Shown: positions 1 to 6,940 of the stretch, piece after piece
Position numbering within the stretch: the stretch's first letter is position 1
Layout: each line of letters opens with the position of its first letter
NCBI GenBank assembly: GCA_021205715.1
Contig: JAJPXA010000244.1
Location: 1-14,200 of the forward strand
Direction of reading: 5' to 3'
Origin: Bacillota bacterium
GTDB taxonomy: Bacteria > Bacillota > Clostridia > UBA1381
Length of the DNA: 14,200 nucleotides
Notes under the pieces: model-generated
Database searches by the model: none
Seen by the model: only the letters and a program-made list of their open reading frames with translations
What the model was told of the DNA's origin: nothing
Program-made: the position numbers and the translations under genes

Positions 1-981
1 AATCTCAACGTGGCTAAATTGGGCGAGTACATATACGACGGCACGGACGGGTCAATGGACGTTATAGCCGAATTTGAAAAACTGACCGGTATAAAAACCA
101 ACTACGTTACCTACGCGACAAATGAGGAGTTGTACGCGAAGATGAAAGCCGGCGCGGCGGATTACGATATAATAATTCCGTCCGATTATATGATTTCAAA
201 GATGAAAAACGAGGATATGCTCGAAAAACTCGATTTTTCGAATATCCCGAATTACGAGTATATAATGGATGATTACAAAAATCTTGAATTTGACCCCGAA
301 AAAGAGTACAGCGTTCCGTATTTTTGGGGAACGGTCGGTATAATTTACAATACAAATCTTGTTGACGACGAGGATTTCGGCTGGGAAATTTTATGGGATG
401 AAAAGTACGCGGACAGTATTTTGATGTTCGACAATCCGCGCGACGCGTTCGCGATAGCCGAGAATATGCTGGGCTATTCGTTAAACACCGAGGACGAGGC
501 GGAGCTTACCGCGGCGGCGGAGCTGTTAAAGGAGCAGAAGCCGCTCGTTCAGGCGTATGTTATGGATGAAATATTTGATAAAATGGGAGCCGAGGAGGCG
601 GCGCTCGCGCCGTATTACGCGGGCGACGCGGTAACGCTTTTGGCGGATTACGATTTCTTGGATTTTTGCGTTCCCGAATCGGGCACAAATATGTTTGTCG
701 ACAGCGTTTGCATACCCAAAGGCGCAGCAAACAAGCAGGCGGCGGAGATGTTTATAAACTTCCTGCTTGAAAAGCAGGTCGGACTTGCCAATACCGACGC
801 GGTCGGATATTCGACGCCCAATTCCGAGGTATACGCCGCGCTTGACGCCGAGGTTATAAACGACGGCATCTCATATCCGGCATCGGAATTTTTGAATGAG
901 AAAACAGAAGCGTTTAAAGCCCTTACCAACGGCGGCGACGAAATAATGTCCGAGCTGTGGACGGAAATAAGAAGCGAATAA
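1..981 (+). CDS. potD: Spermidine/putrescine-type ABC transporter substrate-binding protein, 5'-truncated
   Basis: The reading frame is open from the first base (N-L-N-V-A-K-L-G-E-Y-I-Y-D-G) and runs to TAA at 979-981, giving 326 residues without a start. The GTG at position 10 is internal. The start, signal peptide and expected lipobox cysteine lie upstream of the window. The GEYIYDGTDGSMDVIAEFEK opening resembles the mature N-terminus of PotD/PotF family proteins. Other family blocks are IIIPSDYMISKM, FWGTVGIIYNTN, YYAGDAV, and MFVDSVCIPKGA followed by AAEMFINFLL. The family captures extracellular polyamines and delivers them to a PotABC permease. E. coli PotD has a WMDS motif with a ligand-stacking Trp where this protein has FVDS, so the ligand could differ from spermidine. 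The rest of the operon (potABC) is probably just upstream. No terminator separates it from proB 45 bp downstream. Confidence 0.88.
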   Translation, partial: NLNVAKLGEYIYDGTDGSMDVIAEFEKLTGIKTNYVTYATNEELYAKMKAGAADYDIIIPSDYMISKMKNEDMLEKLDFSNIPNYEYIMDDYKNLEFDPEKEYSVPYFWGTVGIIYNTNLVDDEDFGWEILWDEKYADSILMFDNPRDAFAIAENMLGYSLNTEDEAELTAAAELLKEQKPLVQAYVMDEIFDKMGAEEAALAPYYAGDAVTLLADYDFLDFCVPESGTNMFVDSVCIPKGAANKQAAEMFINFLLEKQVGLANTDAVGYSTPNSEVYAALDAEVINDGISYPASEFLNEKTEAFKALTNGGDEIMSELWTEIRSE

Positions 982-1026
982 AATATATAATGCAAATTCA
1001 TACCGAAGAAAGGAACGGCACAGACT

Positions 1027-1809
1027 ATGAAAAAACTTACGGAGTCCAAGCGAGTGGTGGTAAAGGTCGGAACATCGACGCTTACATATCCGAGCGGCAG
1101 ACTCAATTTACGGCGAATAGATAAGCTCGCGATGACTCTTTGCGACCTTGCGAATCAAGGCAGAGAAATCGTCCTTGTATCGTCCGGTGCAATAGGCGTG
1201 GCGGTGGGAAAGCTCGGACTTCCCGAGCGCCCAAAGGACACCGTCACAAATCAGGCGATAGCGGCGGTCGGACAATGTGAGCTTATGATGATGTACGACA
1301 GACTGTTCGGTAATTATAACCGAACAGTCGCGCAGATTTTGGTAACGGGCGACGACATATCAATAGAAAAGCGCGAGGAAAATATGAAAAATACCTTTAA
1401 CCGCCTGCTTGAAATGAACATCATTCCGATAGTGAATGAAAACGACACCGTATCGTTTGACGAAATTGAAATAGGCGATAACGACACGCTGAGCGCCGAG
1501 GTCGCAAAACTCATAAATGCGGATTTGCTTGTTCTGTTTTCGGATATAGACGGTCTTTACGACGATGACCCGCATAAAAATCCGAACGCGAAGCTTTTGA
1601 GGGTTGTCGATGATATTACGCCGATAAAATATATGGCGTCCGATTCGGCTACAAAGCAGGGCACGGGCGGTATGGTAACAAAATTAAACGCGGCGGAAAT
1701 TGCGACCGAAAGCGGCATAAATATGGTAATCGCAAACGGCGACAACATAGACGCGCTGTATGATATATTGGAAGGCAAGGTTGACGGAACATTGTTTACG
1801 GCAAAGTAA
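1027..1809 (+). CDS. proB: Glutamate 5-kinase (short form, no PUA domain)
   Basis: Catalyses ATP-dependent phosphorylation of L-glutamate to gamma-glutamyl phosphate, the first committed step of proline biosynthesis in the cytoplasm. The 260 residues form one amino-acid-kinase domain. Visible motifs are VVKVGTSTL near residue 12 (phosphate loop), VSSGAIGVAVGKLG, QAIAAVGQ, IPIVNENDTV, EIGDNDTLSA (glutamate/Mg region), LLVLFSDIDGLYDDDP and GTGGMVTKLNAA (nucleotide-binding end). E. coli ProB is about 367 residues because of a C-terminal PUA domain. Here the protein stops after the kinase fold, as in a number of Clostridia, so this is not obviously a truncation. An AAAGGA site at 1009-1014 precedes the ATG by 12 nt. 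proA follows after 17 nt, so the two are almost certainly cotranscribed. A TATAAT at 986-991 could serve as a local -10, but I see no good -35. Confidence 0.95.
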   Translation: MKKLTESKRVVVKVGTSTLTYPSGRLNLRRIDKLAMTLCDLANQGREIVLVSSGAIGVAVGKLGLPERPKDTVTNQAIAAVGQCELMMMYDRLFGNYNRTVAQILVTGDDISIEKREENMKNTFNRLLEMNIIPIVNENDTVSFDEIEIGDNDTLSAEVAKLINADLLVLFSDIDGLYDDDPHKNPNAKLLRVVDDITPIKYMASDSATKQGTGGMVTKLNAAEIATESGINMVIANGDNIDALYDILEGKVDGTLFTAK

Positions 1810-1826
1810 ACGGAAAGGAAATGCAA

Positions 1827-3086
1827 ATGGAATTTACGGACGAACTTATCAAAAAGGGAACTCTCGCGCGGGATGCGAGCTTTAAGCTCGCGTCGGTTTC
1901 GACCACGGTTAAAAACAACGCTCTTGAGGCAATCGCCGCGGCGCTTGTCGAGCGCGCGGATGAAATTTTGGCGGCAAACGCGGCGGACATAGAGAACGCG
2001 AAAAACAACGGCACAAAAAAGGCGATGATTGACAGGCTGTCGTTAAGCCGCGAGCGAATTGAGGGTATAGCCGAGGGTGTGCGCCAGGTAAAGGCGCTTG
2101 CCGACCCGATAGGCGAGGTTATAAAAATGTGGCGCAGACCGAACGGTTTGGAAATAGGTCAAAAACGCGTGCCGATGGGCGTTATATCGATAATTTACGA
2201 GGCGCGCCCGAACGTCACCGCAGACGCGGCGGCGCTGTGTCTTAAAACATCGAACGCGTGTATTTTGCGCGGCGGCTCCGACGCGATAAACTCAAATAAG
2301 GCGATTGCAAAAATTATGCAGGACGCGGCATACTCCGAGGGCATCCCCGAGGGTGCGATAAACATTATCGAGGACACCTCGCGCGAAACATCGGTACAGC
2401 TTATGAAAATGAACGGCTATATAGACCTGCTCATCCCGCGCGGCGGCAAAGGGCTTATACGCTCGGTTGTCGAAAACGCGACCGTGCCGGTCGTGGAAAC
2501 GGCGGCGGGCAACTGCCATATGTACGTCGACGGTAAATGCGACGCGGATATGGCGGAAAAGCTGGTTATTAACGCGAAGGTTCAGCGCCCGTCGGTATGC
2601 AACGCGATAGAAACGCTGCTTATCGACCGCGAAATCGCGGGCGAATTTGTTCCGAGGATATTTAAGGCGCTCTCCGATAACGGCGTCGAGATATGCGCGG
2701 ACGAGGAAAGCCGCGCGCTCTGGGACGGCGAAACCAAGCCTGTGACGGACGAGGACTATTACACCGAATATAACGACTATATCATAGCCGTAAAAATCGT
2801 TGACGGCATAGACGAAGCGATAGCGCATATAAACAAATACAATACCAAGCATTCCGAAACGATAGTAACCGAGGATTACAGCCGCGCGCAAAAATTCTTA
2901 AACGAGGTCGACGCGGCGGCGGTGTATGTAAATGCGTCCACGCGCTTTACCGACGGCTTCGAGTTCGGCTTCGGCGCGGAAATAGGCATTTCCACACAAA
3001 AAATGCACGCGCGCGGCCCTATGGGGCTTGAGGCGCTCACGTCGATTAAATATATAGTATACGGCAACGGTCAAATAAGAGAATAA
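1827..3086 (+). CDS. proA: Glutamate-5-semialdehyde dehydrogenase (gamma-glutamyl phosphate reductase)
   Basis: NADPH-dependent reduction of the labile gamma-glutamyl phosphate made by ProB to glutamate-5-semialdehyde, which cyclises towards proline. The aldehyde-dehydrogenase fold fills the chain. Family blocks include GVISIIYEARPNVTADAAAL, ACILRGGSDAINSN, VPVVETAAGNCHMYVD and RPSVCNAIETLL; Cys258 in the last is the expected catalytic thiol. The end carries FGFGAEIGISTQKMHARGPM and a GLEALTSIKYI segment. The 419-residue length is normal for the family. Two ATGs compete at 1821 and 1827. I chose 1827 because the AAAGGA at 1814-1819 sits 7 nt upstream, whereas only 1 nt would separate it from 1821. 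proC is not in the window. Transcription probably stops at the hairpin just downstream. Confidence 0.95.
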   Translation: MEFTDELIKKGTLARDASFKLASVSTTVKNNALEAIAAALVERADEILAANAADIENAKNNGTKKAMIDRLSLSRERIEGIAEGVRQVKALADPIGEVIKMWRRPNGLEIGQKRVPMGVISIIYEARPNVTADAAALCLKTSNACILRGGSDAINSNKAIAKIMQDAAYSEGIPEGAINIIEDTSRETSVQLMKMNGYIDLLIPRGGKGLIRSVVENATVPVVETAAGNCHMYVDGKCDADMAEKLVINAKVQRPSVCNAIETLLIDREIAGEFVPRIFKALSDNGVEICADEESRALWDGETKPVTDEDYYTEYNDYIIAVKIVDGIDEAIAHINKYNTKHSETIVTEDYSRAQKFLNEVDAAAVYVNASTRFTDGFEFGFGAEIGISTQKMHARGPMGLEALTSIKYIVYGNGQIRE

Positions 3087-3094
3087 ATATCAGT

Positions 3095-3133
3095 AAAAAA
3101 CGGGCAAAACATTATGTTTTGTCCGTAATTTTT
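3095..3133. terminator. Bidirectional Rho-independent terminator (proA and minus-strand RNA)
   Basis: A 12-bp stem (3100-3111 with 3115-3126) closes a three-base TTA loop. On the plus strand it has one G-U pair and is followed by a T run at 3129-3133, so it terminates proBA. On the minus strand the same pair becomes an A-C mismatch, but the stem is followed by six Ts (3100 down to 3095). This makes a usable terminator for transcripts entering from the opposite side, which supports the minus-strand RNA annotated here. Confidence 0.8.
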
Positions 3134-3265
3134 GAGGGATGGGTTGTATTTTGGAGCGCCGCCGAAAGTTTATCGGAAAACGGCGGCAGCTCTTTCATAC
3201 TGTTCTTATGAGTAAATCACAGAGGGGGAGAGTAATTGCAGCAAGGTCTGTGACCTCCTTGCTAT
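3095..3265 (-). ncRNA. Candidate structured small RNA (about 170 nt), 5' pseudoknot, possibly phosphate-regulated
   Basis: I do not recognise this RNA. Its predicted 5' end is near 3265, 7 nt past a TATACT box. It opens with a 7-bp stem (3257-3263 with 3240-3246). Seven bases of that stem's loop (3247-3253) are perfectly complementary to 3217-3223 downstream, giving an H-type pseudoknot with a 3-nt first loop and a 16-nt last loop. Read on the plus strand the same pairings would leave only 3 nt to span a 7-bp shallow groove, so the minus strand fits better. An 11-bp GC-rich hairpin with one bulge follows (3154-3192), then the terminator at 3126-3095. Two C-rich stretches, at 3228-3224 and 3143-3134, are predicted unpaired and could pair with ribosome binding sites. 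A full AAGGAGGT lies inside the pseudoknot, 8 nt before a TTG that opens a 12-codon frame, so a leader peptide is an alternative reading. Promoter, structure and terminator are seen; expression and function are inferred. Confidence 0.55.
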
Positions 3266-3271
3266 GATGTT

Positions 3272-3325
3272 AGTATACAACGCAAATATTAAATGAATCT
3301 TAAACAAATATTTATAATTTTTAAA
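3272..3325 (-). promoter_or_regulatory. PhoP-box-like array and -10 box driving the minus-strand RNA
   Basis: On the minus strand a TATACT -10 (3277-3272) is preceded by four hexamers at exact 11-nt steps: TTAATA (3292-3287), TTAAGA (3303-3298), TAAATA (3314-3309) and TTTAAA (3325-3320). Against the Bacillus PhoP consensus TT(A/C/T)A(C/T)A they match 6, 5, 5 and 5 of 6 positions. With the start at 3265 they cover about -22 to -60, the usual place for PhoP activation in B. subtilis. There is no good -35 box (AGATTC at 17-bp spacing), which fits an activator-dependent promoter. The region is AT-rich, so partial matches are easily found by chance; the regular phasing is the stronger argument. 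Confidence 0.45.
3313..3318 (+). promoter_or_regulatory. Possible -10 box for the radical SAM gene
   Basis: A consensus TATAAT lies 35 bp upstream of the ATG at 3354, which would leave a leader of about 29 nt. No convincing -35 is seen; TTAAAT at 3289-3294 with an 18-bp spacer is the best available. The site lies within the PhoP-box-like array of the opposite strand, so the two transcripts could interfere with each other. Confidence 0.3.
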
Positions 3326-3353
3326 CAATGAAAAATTTTGGAGCGAAAATAAA

Positions 3354-4292
3354 ATGAAAAGCGGATTTATTTATTCGGACGACAACAAGCGCTACCATAC
3401 GTGGAATTATCACCTGCGCCGCAAATTCGGCGAAAAGGTTATGAAAATCGCCCTTAACGCGGGGTTTACCTGCCCGAATATAGACGGGACGCGCGGCTAC
3501 GGCGGCTGTACCTACTGCTCGTCGTCCGGAAGCGGCGATTTTGCGGGCGACCCCGCCGAGAGCATCAACCGGCAATTTGATGAAATATGCGAAAAAATGC
3601 GCGAAAAGTGGCATAACGGGCTGTATATCGCCTATTTTCAGGCGCATACGAACACCTACGCGCCGGTTGAGGTGCTGCGCGGGCGATTCGAGGGCGTTTT
3701 AAGCCGTGACAAGGTTGTCGGAATAAGTATCGCGACGAGAGCGGACTGTCTGCCGGACGACGTTCTCGATTATCTGAGCGAGCTTAACGAGCGGACATAT
3801 TTGATAGTGGAGCTGGGTCTGCAAACGATATTTGACGCCACGGGCGAGCGGATAAACCGCTGTCATACCTACGCGGAATTTTCAGAAGGCTATGAAAAGC
3901 TGAAAAAGCGCGGCATAAACATCTGCGTGCATTTGATAGACGGTCTGCCCGGGGAAACAAAGGAAATGATGCTTGAAAGCGCGGAGGCGGTCGCACGGCT
4001 TGAGCCGCATTGCGTAAAACTGCATTTGCTGCACGTATTAAAAGGCACCCGCCTTGCGGAGCAGTACGCCGCAGGTGAATTTCGGCTTCTCGAGCGCGAC
4101 GAGTATGTCGACATTATAGTCGAACAGCTTACGCGCTTCAAGCCGGAAACCGTAATACAGCGGCTTACCGGCGACGGGGGACGCGACACACTCATAGGAC
4201 CTATGTGGAGCCTTAAAAAATTTGAGGTTTTAAACGCGATTGACAAGGAAATGCAAAGAAGAAACGTTTTTCAGGGCGATAATTTCAGATAA
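3354..4292 (+). CDS. TIGR01212-family radical SAM protein (YhcC/YtqA-like)
   Basis: A 312-residue radical SAM enzyme. The iron-sulfur cluster cysteines are Cys40, Cys52 and Cys55 in FTCPNIDGTRGYGGCTYC. This long C-x11-C-x2-C spacing with the CPN-DGT-G-GGC-YC pattern distinguishes the TIGR01212 (YhcC/YtqA) family from the usual C-x3-C-x2-C. Further blocks fitting the family are YFQAHTNTYAP, GISIATRADCLPDDVLDYL, LIVELGLQTIFDATGERINR and HLIDGLPGETKEMMLESA, then VKLHLLHVLKGT. The reaction and substrate of the family are, to my knowledge, not firmly established. It should reductively cleave S-adenosylmethionine in the cytoplasm. The ATG at 3354 has GGAG at 3340-3343, 10 nt upstream. The gene appears monocistronic, ending at a strong hairpin 4 nt past its stop. 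Confidence 0.9.
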   Translation: MKSGFIYSDDNKRYHTWNYHLRRKFGEKVMKIALNAGFTCPNIDGTRGYGGCTYCSSSGSGDFAGDPAESINRQFDEICEKMREKWHNGLYIAYFQAHTNTYAPVEVLRGRFEGVLSRDKVVGISIATRADCLPDDVLDYLSELNERTYLIVELGLQTIFDATGERINRCHTYAEFSEGYEKLKKRGINICVHLIDGLPGETKEMMLESAEAVARLEPHCVKLHLLHVLKGTRLAEQYAAGEFRLLERDEYVDIIVEQLTRFKPETVIQRLTGDGGRDTLIGPMWSLKKFEVLNAIDKEMQRRNVFQGDNFR

Positions 4293-4296
4293 TAAA

Positions 4297-4331
4297 AAAA
4301 CCGCCGCGCTGATTTTAAGCGCGGCGGTTTT
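4297..4331. terminator. Bidirectional Rho-independent terminator between convergent genes
   Basis: A perfect 14-bp stem (4297-4310 with 4318-4331) surrounds a 7-nt loop, GATTTTA. An A run on the left and a T run on the right make it symmetric. It can stop both the radical SAM transcript from the left and the DUF1540 transcript from the right. Confidence 0.93.
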
Positions 4332-4337
4332 TGCGTG

Positions 4338-4514
4338 TTATGACTTGAGCTGAAACGAGCAGCAATCGGTACATTCCGATACTGTCGGGTTAGGCTCGTG
4401 ACAGCCGACTTGGATTTCCTTCAGCGAGCAATAGTCCGCCGTCGGGCAGTGATATCTGCACTGGTCGACCGTGCATTTTATGCTTGTGTTCTTTTCGCAT
4501 CCGCATTCGCTCAT
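4338..4514 (-). CDS. Small cysteine-rich DUF1540-type protein, 58 residues
   Basis: The protein begins MSECGCEKNTSIKCTVDQCR and has ten cysteines in 58 residues. The pattern C-x4-C (KCTVDQC), YHCPTADYCSLKEIQVGC and a TVSECTDCCSFQ end match my memory of the DUF1540 family (C-V-x2-C-Y ... C ... I-V ... T-x-C-x-F). Members are common in Clostridia as one or two short copies and have no established function; the cysteines suggest a bound metal. There is no signal peptide or membrane segment, so a cytoplasmic or spore location is likely. GGAGGT lies just upstream of the ATG (minus strand, plus 4522-4527), a strong ribosome binding site that fixes the start. It lies 89 bp downstream of spoIIE on the same strand. 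A hairpin-capable repeat sits in the leader. Confidence 0.85.
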   Translation of the reverse strand: MSECGCEKNTSIKCTVDQCRYHCPTADYCSLKEIQVGCHEPNPTVSECTDCCSFQLKS

Positions 4515-4536
4515 TTTATGATACCTCCGTGATTTT

Positions 4537-4555
4537 ATTGACGCCTTTCGTCAAT
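4537..4555. repeat. Inverted repeat in the DUF1540 leader
   Basis: ATTGACG (4537-4543) and CGTCAAT (4549-4555) are perfect inverted arms around a CCTTT spacer, 22 bp upstream of the DUF1540 start codon. It could be an operator or a leader hairpin. No T run follows in the transcription direction, so it is not a clear terminator for spoIIE. I could not assign a convincing promoter next to it. Confidence 0.5.
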
Positions 4556-4603
4556 GATAGTATCGCGCGCGGGGGTTAATAAAATACTGTAAATATTTTC
4601 AAA

Positions 4604-6898
4604 TCACGTTTCATTCAGGCGTATCGCGATAACGCTCATATCGTCGACAACCGTGTCGCGGCTTTTGCGGATTGCGGTGTTGATGATATTTTCAGCCATA
4701 TCCTCCATATTGTCATAAAGTCCCGTTATCTCCTTTTTTATCCATTCGGTTCTTACGGTAGTGAATCCCGCCTCGCTTACGCCGTCGGAAATCATCAAAA
4801 TTGTGTCGCCGTCGACAAGACGCTTCGTTTGTTCCTGAACCTTGACGGTTTTCAGCATACCCGCGGGAATTGACGCGGAAAATACCGTATCCACACCGTC
4901 CGCCGTGTACACAAAGCTCTGCGCCGCGCCGACCTTATAAAATTCCGAAAATCCCGTCATAAGGTCTACGGAAAGCAGGTCGATTGTGGCGAAACACTCA
5001 TCGGTAAGCTTTAGGCAAAGCGACGAATTTATCATTTCTATTGAATTTCTGACACCGAAGCCCGACTTTAAAAATTCGGTCAGGAGCTTTAGCGTCAGCC
5101 TGCTTTCTTCCGACGCGCGTTTGCCGCTTCCCATACCGTCCGAAAGCAAAAAATACATTCTGTAATCGTCGCTTTTAAACACGGACACACTGTCGCCGCA
5201 GGCGCGGCTGTAGTCCTTGCATTGCTGCTTGACGGCAAAATCAATCTCGTATTTCGCCTTTGAAACAAAGCGCATTATGCCGTTTTTTTCGGTGCCGCTG
5301 TAGCCTATGGGCGTTCCCGTAATCTCGGTAAACACCGCCTCGGCGCGGCGCAAATCGCTTCCCATACCCAATCCCGCGAATATTTCAAGCTGACCCTGCG
5401 TGGTTTCGACAACGCTTATCTCAAACAAATTAATGCCGTATTTGTCCGTTTCGTTCATCGCCGCCTCTTCAAAATCCTCGCGGAACACAAACCCGTCCTC
5501 AATCTCGGTTGAAATGCCGTCGATAACGGAGGAAATTTCCTTGTATTGCGACGATATTAAGTCGCGGTTCGTAATAGCCTCGCCGGTGCGGAGCATATCG
5601 TTCTTGTATATCTCGTAAACGTGATTAAATTCCGCGATAAATGTATCGGAGCGGCTGCATTTTAATTTAAACTCCTGCGGCGCGGCGGTGAGGACACCCT
5701 CCTTTTCAATTTTGTTGAGAAGTCCCATAACCATACGGTAGGTGGAGGAGAACTCCGACTGCCAGCATTTGTTCGCTTTCGGGCAGCTTGCGCAGACTCG
5801 CTCGGACACCTCGTCGAACATAGCGCCTATCTCCTTGCTGTACATTTTCAAGCGCTTCTCCGACGCATCGGAAAAACACGCGTTTAAAGCGGTAAACGCC
5901 GATGAAAGCTGTCCGAGCCGCGAGGCGAGATAGTCCTTAACGCGCGTTTCAAGGCTGACGTTTTCGATTGTGAGCGTGCTTGAGAAAAACGCCTGTATAA
6001 AATTATGCAGCTTCTTCGGAGTTAAAACGAAAAGCAACGCGCCGATGCCGGCTTCAAGCAGGGTTATCGGCAGCGCGCTGCCCGGCGCGTAAAGCATCGC
6101 GGCTGCCAAGCCGCCTATCATACCCACCGCCGCGCCTATTTTTCCGAAGGATTTGAGCAAATTTGAAAATAAGCCGCACAGTCCCATAAGTCCCATCGAT
6201 ACAAACGCGTCCGACGATACCATTGAGGTCATAAATCCTATGCACAATCCGCCGCTTCCGGCGGCGGAGAGCGTGGAGTGATACGCTATTGTAAGCACCG
6301 CGTATACCGCGGCGGCGGAGGTGAGCTTAATGCCGAGAGGAAACACAATGCCCGAAAATCCGGTAATAATAACGCCCGCGCTTATCGCGACGCTTACAAT
6401 TTCATCCTTTGCCGCCTGCGTTCGATTTTTTCGCGTTTGTATAAGGCGGTATGCCTTTGAGAACACCAAAAACATCATCGCCGAAATTATGCCCTCGGTA
6501 ACGAGCATAAGGATGTCGTAAATATCGCCGAAATCGGCGATAAGCGCGAACATACCGCCGACACACACCGAAACGCCGCAGGCGGTTGCCTCGATCGGAA
6601 CGGTTTTCGCGCTGTCGGGACGCAGCTTGTCAAACAGCCAAAAAAGCAGCGCCGCTATTATGTACTTAACCGTCGCGATTCCCGCTCCGCTTATGATAAG
6701 CGATGTGAAAATCACCGCCACTCCGAGATACGCGACGTTTATATCAAAGCAAGCGGCAAAAAACGCAACGCCGAACGGAAACATATCCAACACGCCCGCC
6801 CGTGAAACAAGGAATAAAATAGCGGACACCGCTATATCCTTAATAATGGGTGTGCGTATTCGAGCCGCCGCGCCGCGCGCGATATGAGGATTTGCCAT
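4604..6898 (-). CDS. spoIIE: Stage II sporulation protein E, membrane-bound PP2C phosphatase
   Basis: SpoIIE dephosphorylates the anti-anti-sigma factor SpoIIAA in the forespore, activating sigma-F, and takes part in polar division with FtsZ. The 764 residues have the family layout. About 300 N-terminal residues form many hydrophobic membrane segments (for example IAVSAILFLVSRAGVLDMF). A central region contains a cysteine cluster C369-x2-C372-x5-C378 (VCASCPKANKC). The C-terminal PP2C domain carries LLSDGMGSGKRASEESR with Asp587, ISDGVSEA with Asp705, and VVDDMSVIAIRL with Asp752/Asp753; these are the expected metal ligands. B. subtilis SpoIIE is about 827 residues. The start ATG at 6896-6898 has a modest GGCGGTGA site. 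The promoter upstream matches the Spo0A-dependent type, which confirms the assignment and implies an endospore former. Confidence 0.96.
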   Translation of the reverse strand: MANPHIARGAAARIRTPIIKDIAVSAILFLVSRAGVLDMFPFGVAFFAACFDINVAYLGVAVIFTSLIISGAGIATVKYIIAALLFWLFDKLRPDSAKTVPIEATACGVSVCVGGMFALIADFGDIYDILMLVTEGIISAMMFLVFSKAYRLIQTRKNRTQAAKDEIVSVAISAGVIITGFSGIVFPLGIKLTSAAAVYAVLTIAYHSTLSAAGSGGLCIGFMTSMVSSDAFVSMGLMGLCGLFSNLLKSFGKIGAAVGMIGGLAAAMLYAPGSALPITLLEAGIGALLFVLTPKKLHNFIQAFFSSTLTIENVSLETRVKDYLASRLGQLSSAFTALNACFSDASEKRLKMYSKEIGAMFDEVSERVCASCPKANKCWQSEFSSTYRMVMGLLNKIEKEGVLTAAPQEFKLKCSRSDTFIAEFNHVYEIYKNDMLRTGEAITNRDLISSQYKEISSVIDGISTEIEDGFVFREDFEEAAMNETDKYGINLFEISVVETTQGQLEIFAGLGMGSDLRRAEAVFTEITGTPIGYSGTEKNGIMRFVSKAKYEIDFAVKQQCKDYSRACGDSVSVFKSDDYRMYFLLSDGMGSGKRASEESRLTLKLLTEFLKSGFGVRNSIEMINSSLCLKLTDECFATIDLLSVDLMTGFSEFYKVGAAQSFVYTADGVDTVFSASIPAGMLKTVKVQEQTKRLVDGDTILMISDGVSEAGFTTVRTEWIKKEITGLYDNMEDMAENIINTAIRKSRDTVVDDMSVIAIRLNET

Positions 6899-6940
6899 AA
6901 AATCACCGCCTAAATATAATTATTATGCCTTAACGCAAAG

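Noticed and set aside
10..12. GTG as the start of the first gene
   Set aside because: The frame stays open to base 1 and the residues before it continue the PotD N-terminal pattern. The true start and signal peptide are outside the window.
2292..2891. 199-residue open frame antisense to proA
   Set aside because: It is a shadow of the well-conserved proA reading frame, with no start signal or family resemblance.
3208..3267. 19-codon plus-strand ORF starting ATG inside the proA-radical SAM gap
   Set aside because: No ribosome binding site precedes it and it overlaps the pseudoknot elements, which explain its sequence better.
4559..4565. GATACTA on the minus strand as a sporulation-sigma -10 for the DUF1540 gene
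   Set aside because: It resembles sigma-G/E -10 elements, but no matching -35 lies at the required distance. The only -35-like TTTACA is 23 bp away.
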